NCBI GenBank assembly: GCA_903928045.1
Contig: CAIYPH010000555.1
Coordinates: forward strand, 1-5,145
Origin: an uncultured Rhodospirillales bacterium
GTDB lineage: Bacteria; Pseudomonadota; Alphaproteobacteria; Acetobacterales; Acetobacteraceae
DNA length: 5,145 nucleotides
Direction of reading: 5' to 3'
The translations under genes were made by a program, and so were the position numbers. Below the pieces are notes generated by a model. The model saw nothing but the letters and a program-made list of their open reading frames with translations. It was not told the DNA's origin and did no database searches. Below are positions 1 through 5,121 of the stretch, one piece after another. The stretch's first letter is position 1; every line of letters begins with the position of its first letter.

Positions 1-250
1 TCACAGGCCAGCCAATTTAACGGGCTATTTGCATAAACGAAATGAGGGGGTGGTTGAGCTTCGACCCCTGTGTCTCTCGCAGGTCAATAGGTTTGTCGAA
101 CTCGAAGCCCCGCCGCCACCGACAACACATTGAATTACTATATTTTCTAGAAGTGTACTAAATCACGGCAGTCCACAGGTCCGGAGAGAACCCGCCCTCA
201 GAGAGCGATTTTCGGCCTCACAGCCGTCGAGCCGGTCAACAGGTCCCCTC

Positions 251-272
251 TGAAAACCGCAGGAAACCTGCG
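251..272 (-). terminator. Probable intrinsic terminator of tRNA-Ser
   Basis: Read on the minus strand, a perfect 6-bp stem CGCAGG/CCTGCG with loop TTT (272 to 258) is followed by G and then TTTT (256-253). It lies about 50 nt past the tRNA 3' end, in the direction of tRNA transcription. The T-run is short, and the stem competes with a second hairpin (270-283, GCGCC/GGCGC) that shares three of its bases. A further 5-bp hairpin lies at 286-298. A role in ending or processing the tRNA transcript is inferred from position and shape. Confidence 0.45.
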
Positions 273-297
273 CCTCACGGCGCTACCGGCCAAGCCG

Positions 298-313
298 GAG
301 ACTGGGATTCGAA
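298..313. repeat. Imperfect copy of the tRNA-Ser T-arm end
   Basis: This 16-base stretch matches positions 328-343 inside the tRNA-Ser gene at 15 of 16 bases. The single mismatch is C302 against G332, and the second half (303-313) is an exact 11-base match. Both copies are in the same orientation, offset by 30 bp. The copied segment is the T-loop, the 3' half of the T-stem and the start of the acceptor strand, which is the part of tRNA genes often used as an attachment core by tyrosine recombinases. It may be a relic attachment site or integration scar; slippage or chance remains possible. Confidence 0.5.
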
Positions 314-320
314 AGTGAAT

Positions 321-410
321 TGGCGGAGAGAGTGGGATTCGAACCCACGGTACGCGTTAACGCACACACGCTTTCCAAGCGTGCGCCTTAAGCCGCTCGG
401 CCATCTCTCC
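321..410 (-). tRNA. tRNA-Ser, anticodon GGA
   Basis: Serine tRNA that reads UCC and UCU codons. On the minus strand the acceptor strand GGAGAGA (410-404) pairs over 7 bp with TCTCTCC (331-325). These are followed by discriminator G and an encoded CCA (323-321). The anticodon stem CACGC/GCGTG encloses loop TTGGAAA, with anticodon GGA at 376-374. The T-arm is GTGGG-TTCGAAT-CCCAC. A long variable arm built on GCG-TTAA-CGC marks a class II tRNA, as expected for serine. The length is 90 nt including CCA. The gene lies downstream of the hydroxyacid dehydrogenase on the same strand, with its own candidate promoter in the 59-bp gap. All conserved structural elements are present, so I take it to be functional. 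Confidence 0.97.
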
Positions 411-430
411 GGCCTGTCGGAAGCGGCGGG

Positions 431-458
431 AAAATACACGCGTGCGGGGAGAACGCAA
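431..458 (-). promoter_or_regulatory. Candidate sigma-70-type promoter for tRNA-Ser
   Basis: On the minus strand a -35-like TTGCGT (458-453) and a -10-like TATTTT (436-431) are separated by 16 bp. The -10 box ends 20 nt before the mature tRNA 5' end, which would leave a short leader for RNase P to remove. The bases just after the -10 box are CCCGCCGC, a GC-rich discriminator of the kind typical of stable-RNA promoters under stringent control. Neither box is a perfect consensus match, and the transcription start has not been measured. Confidence 0.45.
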
Positions 459-469
459 GCGGGGTTCGT

Positions 470-1399
470 TCAGAAACCGGGGAGCGTTCCAGGTGGGCGG
501 CCGCCGGTAAGGTGGGTGGTGATGGCGGCGATGACCGTGTCGGCGGTTTCGGCCCAGGTTTCGATGGTGCCGCCGCCGCGGTGGGGCATCAGGACGGTGT
601 TGGGGGCGGTGCGCAGGGCCGGGGGGACGAAGGGTTCGGCCTCGAAGACGTCGAGGCCTGCGCCGGCGATTTCGCCGGTTTCGAGGGCGGCGATCAGGGC
701 CGGTTCGTCGATAATGGTGCCGCGGGCGATGTTGACCACGATGCCGGTAGGGCCGAGGGCGTGGAGGACATCGGCGTTGACCAGGTGGCGGGTGGCTTCG
801 CCGCCGGGGCAGGCGACGACCAGGATTTCAGCCCAGGTCGCGAGCGAGAGGACATCCGGCATGTAGGCGTAGGGCGCGCCTGCCACTGGGGTGCGGCTGT
901 GGTAGGCGACCGGCATGTCGAACCCATTGCCGCGGCGGGCGATGGCGCTGCCGATGCGGCCCAGGCCCAGAATGCCCATGCGGCGGCTGTGGATGCGGGG
1001 TAGCAGGGGGAATTGCCCCTCCATCCAGCGCCCGGCACGGACGAAGGCGTCGCCTGCCACGATGCCGCGGGCGACTGCGAGCAGCAGGGCCATCGCCATG
1101 TCCGCCACGCAGCCGACCGTCGGGTCTGGCGCGTTGGCGACGCGGATACCGTGGGTTCGGGCATAGGCGAGGTCGATCTTGTCGACGCCGGCGCCGAAGG
1201 CGGCCACGATCGATAGGTTCGGCAGCGCCGCCATCAGCGCCGCGGGAACCGGGGCGGCAGCGATGATTGCCTTGATTTCGCCAGGGTTGGCGGGCAAGGG
1301 GCCGCCGGGGAGATATTCGATGAGGTCGAAAGCCGCGCGGTAGCGCGGTGCGTAGGGTTCGACGATTTGCCCGACATGCAGGACTACGGGTTTCGTCAC
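470..1399 (-). CDS. D-2-hydroxyacid dehydrogenase (hydroxy(phenyl)pyruvate/glyoxylate reductase-like)
   Basis: Cytosolic NAD(P)H-dependent reductase of the D-isomer-specific 2-hydroxyacid dehydrogenase family, reducing a 2-oxo acid to the D-hydroxy acid. The 309-residue length fits the family. The N-terminal substrate domain contains FGAGVDKID (68-76). The Rossmann motif GLGRIG is at 145-150. The catalytic triad is complete: Arg226 in NIARGT, Glu255 in LDVFEAEP and His273 in MPHRGG. After the second Rossmann strand the sequence reads YHSRTP (166-171); Ser-Arg there usually favours NADPH. The overall pattern is closest to hydroxyphenylpyruvate/hydroxypyruvate reductases, but the true substrate is unknown. 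I chose GTG at 1399 because AAGGGAG lies 6 nt upstream; an in-frame GTG at 1426 lacks such a site and would add nine residues. The gene is divergent from ald and followed by the tRNA gene. Family assignment is firm; specificity is inferred. Confidence 0.92.
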   Translation of the reverse strand: MTKPVVLHVGQIVEPYAPRYRAAFDLIEYLPGGPLPANPGEIKAIIAAAPVPAALMAALPNLSIVAAFGAGVDKIDLAYARTHGIRVANAPDPTVGCVADMAMALLLAVARGIVAGDAFVRAGRWMEGQFPLLPRIHSRRMGILGLGRIGSAIARRGNGFDMPVAYHSRTPVAGAPYAYMPDVLSLATWAEILVVACPGGEATRHLVNADVLHALGPTGIVVNIARGTIIDEPALIAALETGEIAGAGLDVFEAEPFVPPALRTAPNTVLMPHRGGGTIETWAETADTVIAAITTHLTGGRPPGTLPGF

Positions 1400-1405
1400 G
1401 CCGAT

Positions 1406-1412
1406 CTCCCTT
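1406..1412 (-). promoter_or_regulatory. Ribosome binding site deciding the hydroxyacid dehydrogenase start
   Basis: The minus strand reads AAGGGAG, separated by 6 nt from the GTG at 1399-1397. This strong match supports that GTG over the in-frame GTG nine codons upstream, which has no comparable purine run before it. Confidence 0.7.
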
Positions 1413-1473
1413 CTATGATGGTGCACCGCAGCACGCGGCGTATTTCGAGTCCAACAGATTCAACGACGGCAAT

Positions 1474-1477
1474 GGAG
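1474..1477 (+). promoter_or_regulatory. ald: Ribosome binding site of ald
   Basis: GGAG is spaced 8 nt from the ATG at 1486. This fixes the ald start at the family-typical position and argues against starts further upstream, which would run into the divergent gene. Confidence 0.65.
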
Positions 1478-1485
1478 TGCTTCAG

Positions 1486-2604
1486 ATGAAGGTCGGCGTC
1501 CCCAAGGAAATCAAGACCCACGAGTACCGCGTGGGGTTGACCCCGGCGGCGGTGCGCGAGCTTACCGTGCATGGCCACGAGGTCGTCGTCCAGCAGGATG
1601 CCGCCACCGGCATCGGCTTTACCGATGACGCGTATCGCGCGGCCGGCGCCTCCATCGTCGCGACCGCGGCCGAGGTGTTCGCCGCGGCCGACATGATCGT
1701 GAAGGTGAAGGAGCCGCAGCCCTCCGAGATCGCCGCGCTGCGGCCCGGCCAGGTGCTGTTCACCTATCTCCACCTCGCCGCCGACAAGGAGCAGACTATC
1801 GGGCTGATGAAGTCCGGCGCCACCTGCATTGCCTATGAGACCGTCACCGACGCGCGCGGCGCCCTGCCTTTGCTGGCGCCGATGAGCGAGGTTGCCGGCC
1901 GTATGTCCATCCAGGTGGGCGCGCATTGCCTGGAGAAGGAGCAGGGTGGCGCCGGCGTGCTGCTCGGTGGCGTGCCTGGCGTGCCGGCCGGCAAGGTGGT
2001 GATCATCGGCGGCGGCGTCTCCGGCACGCATGCCATGCGCATGGCCGTCGGCATCGGCGCGCATGTGACGGTGATTGACCGTTCGCTGCCGCGGTTGAAG
2101 GAGATCGAGGCGCAGTTCGGCTCCCAGGTGCAGACGATGTTCTCGACGACGGCGGCGATCGAGTCGGCGGTGGTGGATGCTGATCTTGTGGTTGGTGCCG
2201 TGCTGGTGCCGGGTGCGGCGGCGCCGAAGCTGGTGACGCGCGCGATGGTGAAGCAGATGCGGCCGGGCTCGGTGGTGGTGGATATCGCCATCGACCAGGG
2301 CGGCTGCCTTGAGACCAGCAAGCCCACCACCCATGCCAGCCCGACCTATATCGAGGAAGGCGTGGTGCATTACTGCGTGACCAACATGCCGGGCGCCGTC
2401 GCCCGCACCTCCACCATCGCGCTCGGCAATGCGACCCTGCCCTTCGTGATGGCGCTGGCCAATAAGGGCTGGCGGCAGGCGCTGATCGACGACGTGCATC
2501 TCTGCAACGGCCTCAACGTGCATGCCGGCGTCGTCACCTACAAGGCGGTTGCCGACGACCTGGGCGTGGCGTTCAAGCCCGCCGCCTCGGTGCTCGGGGT
2601 GTGA
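1486..2604 (+). CDS. ald: Alanine dehydrogenase
   Basis: Catalyses reversible oxidative deamination of L-alanine to pyruvate and ammonium with NAD+ in the cytosol; characterised homologues are usually hexamers. The product is 372 residues, the usual family length, and starts with the typical [10 protein letters not shown]. Expected substrate and catalytic residues are present: Arg15 in [10 protein letters not shown], Lys75 in VKVKEP, His96 in TYLHLA and Asp270 in AIDQGG. The NAD-binding Rossmann segment runs from about 171 to 200, with GGGVSG at 175-180 and the ribose-binding acidic Asp198 at the end of the second strand. The conserved TNMPGAV block is at 299-305. The frame stays open upstream to 1348, but that extension overlaps the divergent gene and lacks family similarity. 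The gene overlaps kynA by 4 nt, so the two are probably one operon. Codons in roughly 2150-2290 lean towards GCG/GTG, unlike the GCC/GTC-rich flanks. Confidence 0.97.
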   Translation: MKVGVPKEIKTHEYRVGLTPAAVRELTVHGHEVVVQQDAATGIGFTDDAYRAAGASIVATAAEVFAAADMIVKVKEPQPSEIAALRPGQVLFTYLHLAADKEQTIGLMKSGATCIAYETVTDARGALPLLAPMSEVAGRMSIQVGAHCLEKEQGGAGVLLGGVPGVPAGKVVIIGGGVSGTHAMRMAVGIGAHVTVIDRSLPRLKEIEAQFGSQVQTMFSTTAAIESAVVDADLVVGAVLVPGAAAPKLVTRAMVKQMRPGSVVVDIAIDQGGCLETSKPTTHASPTYIEEGVVHYCVTNMPGAVARTSTIALGNATLPFVMALANKGWRQALIDDVHLCNGLNVHAGVVTYKAVADDLGVAFKPAASVLGV

Positions 2605-3440
2605 CAACAGGGCCGGATTCGCGGGCCGAGAGCGGCATCCATTGGGATGTCGGGGCTGCCGACAGCTATGGCGGCTATCTCGGCCTCGACCGGCTGCTGA
2701 CCGCACAACTCCCCCGCTCCGGGGAGCATGACGAGATGCTGTTCATCATCATCCATCAGGCGAGTGAGCTATGGATGAAGCTGCTGCTGCATGAGCTAGG
2801 CACCGCCCTCGCCGGCATCCGCGCCGACGCGCTGGCGGTCCCGCTCAAGGTGCTGGCGCGGGTGGGGCGCATCCAGCAGCAGCTCATACAATCCTGGGAC
2901 GTGCTATCGACGATGACGCCGCATGACTATCAGCGGCTGCGCCCCTATCTCGGGCCAAGTTCCGGCTTCCAATCCTACCAATATCGCGAGCTGGAATTCC
3001 GCCTGGGCAACAAGGACGCGGCACTGATCGCGGTGCATCGCGGCGATCCGCCAGCCCATGCGCGCCTGTCGGCCGCGCTGGCGGCGCCGAGCTTGTATGA
3101 TGAGGCGCTGCGCCTGCTCGCACGGCGCGGCATCGCTGTGCCCGAGGCGGTGCTGCACCGCGACGTCGCCCTGTCCTACACCGCCGACCCCGGCGTGGAG
3201 GCAGCCTGGCTCACCGTCTATCGCGACGTCGAGACCCATTGGGACCTCTACGACCTCGCGGAGAAGCTGGTCGATCTCGAGGACCGCTTCCAGCAATGGC
3301 GCTTCCGTCACCTCAAGACGGTCGAGCGCATCATCGGCATGAAGGGCGGCACCGGCGGCAGTTCCGGGGTGCCATTCTTGGCGCGCGCGCTCGGGTTGCG
3401 GTTTTTCCCCGAGTTGTGGTCACTGCGCACCAAGCTGTAG
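2601..3440 (+). CDS. kynA: Tryptophan 2,3-dioxygenase
   Basis: Haem enzyme that inserts O2 into the indole ring of L-tryptophan to give N-formylkynurenine, the first step of the kynurenine pathway. The 279 residues match bacterial members. Active-site residues align, from memory, with the Xanthomonas campestris enzyme: Tyr23 and Tyr26 (SYGGYL), Phe48 and His52 (LFIIIHQASELW), Tyr110 and Arg114 (DYQRLRPYLG, the substrate-carboxylate Arg), Ser121 in SGFQS, haem-ligand His237 in RFRHLKTVER, and Thr251 in GGTGGSSG. All are present, so the enzyme should be active. The GTG start shares bases with the ald stop (GTGA overlap). No good independent Shine-Dalgarno is visible beyond a GGGG run almost touching the start, so translation probably depends on coupling to ald. 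Kynurenine formamidase and kynureninase genes are absent from the window. The gene ends 3 bp from the convergent ThDP-enzyme gene. Confidence 0.96.
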   Translation: MTTGPDSRAESGIHWDVGAADSYGGYLGLDRLLTAQLPRSGEHDEMLFIIIHQASELWMKLLLHELGTALAGIRADALAVPLKVLARVGRIQQQLIQSWDVLSTMTPHDYQRLRPYLGPSSGFQSYQYRELEFRLGNKDAALIAVHRGDPPAHARLSAALAAPSLYDEALRLLARRGIAVPEAVLHRDVALSYTADPGVEAAWLTVYRDVETHWDLYDLAEKLVDLEDRFQQWRFRHLKTVERIIGMKGGTGGSSGVPFLARALGLRFFPELWSLRTKL

Positions 3441-3443
3441 GCG

Positions 3444-5090
3444 TCACCCCCGCTTCTTGTCGTAGGGGGCGTAGGGCGGGAAGGTGCCGATCGCCGTCAT
3501 GTCGACCTCGACCAGCGACGGGCCGGGCGCCTTTCCGGCGGCGGCGACGGTGGAGCCGAAATCCTCGGCGCGGTCCACCCGGAAGTAGGGGATGCCCGCG
3601 AGGTCGGCGAGTTTGCTGAATTCGGGGCCGGTGAGATCGGCGAAGAAGTTGCGTTCGCCGTAGAGGGCGTTCTGGATGTGCTTGATCACGCCGTAGCCGC
3701 GGTCATTCATCACGAGGATGGTGATGTCCACCTTGTCCTGCACGGCCGTCCAGAGCTCGGCGATGGTGAGGAAGAAGCCGCCGTCGCCGGTCATCATCAC
3801 GGTGCGGCGGCCGGGCGCACCGATGGCAGCACCGATGCCGAGCCCGAGGCCGGCGCCGATGGCAGCGCCGATCGGGTAGACGCTGTCGCGCGGGCCGTAG
3901 AGGTCAAACAGGCGGTTGCCCCAGGTGGAGTGGTTGATGGTGATGTCGCGCGCCCACACGGTGCCACGCGGCAGGGCGGCGCGGAGGTCGGCGGGGAAGG
4001 TGGCGTAGGGGCCCATGGTGGCGGCGAAATCGGCCCGGGCCTGGCGCTTCATGGCGGCGAAAGCGTCCTGATAGCCGGGCTCCGGCGCCCAGCCGGCCAG
4101 CCGCTTGGCAAGGCCATCCAGCACCAGCGTCACGTCACCGTTGACGAACATTGTGCAGGGATATGTGCGGCCCTCGGCGGTGGGGTCGATGTCGATCTGC
4201 ACGAGATTGGTGGGCAGCTTGACGTTGAACTCCGCCGTTTCATGACCGCGCAGGCGGGAGGCGGCGACCAGCATGAGGTCGGACTGGGCGTAGAACGCCT
4301 GCACCGCCGGCACGCCGTTGCCGTTGAGGCCGCCGAGGTTGCGGGGATGGTCCTCCTCGATGGTGCCGCGGCCGGCCCAGGAGGTGACCATGCCGAAGCC
4401 CATGTCGAGCAGCTTGCGGGCTGGGGCGGCGGCCTCGCGGGCGCCGGCGCCCAGCCACAGGATCGGGCGCTTGGCCTTGCGCACCACCTCGGCCAGCGCG
4501 TCGAGCGCGGCTTCGGAGGGCACCAGCGGGGGCGGCAGGATGAGTTCCAGCGTGTCGAGCGCGGCGGGGCGGGCGATGGCGGTGCGCTGCACGTCGATCG
4601 GGATTTCCACGCTCACCGGGCCCCGCGGGGCGCTGAGTGCGGTTACGGCGGCCTGGGTGAGGATGCCGAGGGCCTGCTGGGCGGAGAGGATCTGGAAGGC
4701 GGCCTTGCTGACGGAGCGGAGCATGCCGATCTGGTCCGGCACTTCATGCGCGGTGCCCATGCCGCGGCCGATGAACTTGGTGCCGGTCTGGCCGGTGATG
4801 TGGAGCACCGGCGAGGCCGCGAAGCCGGCTTCCACCAGGCCCGGCACCGCATTGGCCGCACCCGGGCCGGTGGAGGAGAATAGCACGCCGAGTTTGCCGG
4901 TGGTGCGGGCGTAGCCGTCCGCCATGTGGGAGGCGCCGGCCTCGCCGCGGGCCATCACGAAGCGGATGGTGTTGCGGCGGCCGATGCCGTCGAGCATCGG
5001 GATGTTGTGAACGGAGACGATGCCGAACACGGTATCGACGTTGATGGCGGAGAGGAACTCGGCGACGAGGTCGCCCACGTTGTAGGACAT
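3444..5090 (-). CDS. Thiamine-diphosphate-dependent enzyme, acetolactate synthase-like, substrate unknown
   Basis: Member of the acetolactate synthase/benzoylformate decarboxylase/pyruvate decarboxylase superfamily, which decarboxylates or carboligates 2-oxo acids using ThDP and Mg2+. The 548 residues show the usual three domains: N-terminal PYR domain (about 1-170) with the cofactor-activating Glu50 in ARGEAGASHMADGYAR; central domain (about 190-330) with LGAGAREA; and C-terminal PP domain (about 370-530) with the metal-binding GDGGFF (435-440) and Asn462 in MNDRGYG. The substrate-loop motif reads FGIVSVHNIP (22-31) rather than the acetolactate synthase FGxPGG form, and AHEVPDQ (114-120) replaces the usual AFQExD. 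Both suggest it is not a housekeeping acetolactate synthase; no small-subunit gene lies next to it. I chose ATG at 5090 because AAGGA lies 6 nt upstream; an in-frame TTG at 5123 is less likely. Annotation as acetolactate synthase would be an over-call. Confidence 0.88.
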   Translation of the reverse strand: MSYNVGDLVAEFLSAINVDTVFGIVSVHNIPMLDGIGRRNTIRFVMARGEAGASHMADGYARTTGKLGVLFSSTGPGAANAVPGLVEAGFAASPVLHITGQTGTKFIGRGMGTAHEVPDQIGMLRSVSKAAFQILSAQQALGILTQAAVTALSAPRGPVSVEIPIDVQRTAIARPAALDTLELILPPPLVPSEAALDALAEVVRKAKRPILWLGAGAREAAAPARKLLDMGFGMVTSWAGRGTIEEDHPRNLGGLNGNGVPAVQAFYAQSDLMLVAASRLRGHETAEFNVKLPTNLVQIDIDPTAEGRTYPCTMFVNGDVTLVLDGLAKRLAGWAPEPGYQDAFAAMKRQARADFAATMGPYATFPADLRAALPRGTVWARDITINHSTWGNRLFDLYGPRDSVYPIGAAIGAGLGLGIGAAIGAPGRRTVMMTGDGGFFLTIAELWTAVQDKVDITILVMNDRGYGVIKHIQNALYGERNFFADLTGPEFSKLADLAGIPYFRVDRAEDFGSTVAAAGKAPGPSLVEVDMTAIGTFPPYAPYDKKRG

Positions 5091-5096
5091 TTCGTT

Positions 5097-5101
5097 TCCT
5101 T
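5097..5101 (-). promoter_or_regulatory. Ribosome binding site deciding the ThDP-enzyme start
   Basis: The minus strand reads AAGGA, 6 nt before the ATG at 5090-5088. It follows a run of seven A (5106-5100 on the minus strand) in an unusually AT-rich leader. It supports this ATG over the TTG eleven codons upstream. Confidence 0.7.
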
Positions 5102-5121
5102 TTTTTCTTCTAAGGCAAGGC

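Larger units (their letters stand above)
1..320. other. Non-coding tRNA flank, no supported gene
   Basis: I see no convincing protein gene here. Six-frame reading gives only short frames: a 43-codon plus-strand frame open at the left edge and ending at 133, and a 37-codon minus-strand frame (130 to 17) without a Shine-Dalgarno sequence. Neither resembles a family I know. Base composition is visibly lower in GC than the genes to the right, and positions 130-165 are only about one quarter G+C, with an 8-bp palindrome TTCTAGAA at 145-152. The right part (251-313) carries hairpins and a partial copy of the tRNA 3' end, listed separately. The region lies downstream of a tRNA-Ser gene, a common landing site for integrating elements, but no integrase is visible. 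Confidence 0.6.
1400..1485. promoter_or_regulatory. Divergent intergenic region between hydroxyacid dehydrogenase and ald
   Basis: These 86 bp separate two divergent start codons and must hold promoter elements for both genes unless transcription enters from elsewhere. I could not pick convincing -35/-10 pairs for either direction. An 8-bp palindrome GGTGCACC sits at 1420-1427, too short to call an operator. In many bacteria ald is controlled by an Lrp/AsnC-type regulator encoded next to it; no such gene is in this window. Confidence 0.4.

Noticed and set aside
17..130. Small minus-strand ORF of 37 codons
   Set aside because: No Shine-Dalgarno before the ATG, no recognised family, and a stop before the window edge. 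I cannot separate it from chance.
2..133. Plus-strand frame open at the left edge, 43 codons, as the 3' end of a gene
   Set aside because: It could be the end of an upstream gene, but the residues match nothing I know and show no integrase or transposase signature; too short to support.
315..866. 183-codon plus-strand frame starting inside the tRNA region
   Set aside because: It runs through the tRNA gene and antisense to the dehydrogenase, and its composition is that of a shadow frame.
1420..1427. Palindrome GGTGCACC as a regulatory operator
   Set aside because: Eight bases without extension or a second copy; expected by chance in GC-rich DNA.
1348..1485. In-frame upstream extension of ald by 46 codons
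   Set aside because: It overlaps the start of the divergent dehydrogenase, lacks family similarity, and the ATG at 1486 has GGAG 8 nt upstream and gives the family-standard N-terminus.
1396..2706. 436-codon open frame on the minus strand opposite ald
   Set aside because: Histidine-, arginine- and glycine-rich translation typical of an antisense shadow in high-GC DNA. It runs opposite a clear ald and has no recognisable domain.
3678..4883. 401-codon open frame on the plus strand opposite the ThDP enzyme
   Set aside because: Low-complexity Gly/Ala/His/Asp composition, no motif, and entirely antisense to a gene with intact catalytic motifs; a GC-driven shadow frame.
3444..5090. Annotation as housekeeping acetolactate synthase large subunit (ilvB/ilvI)
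   Set aside because: The substrate-loop motifs differ from acetolactate synthase and no regulatory small-subunit gene is adjacent.
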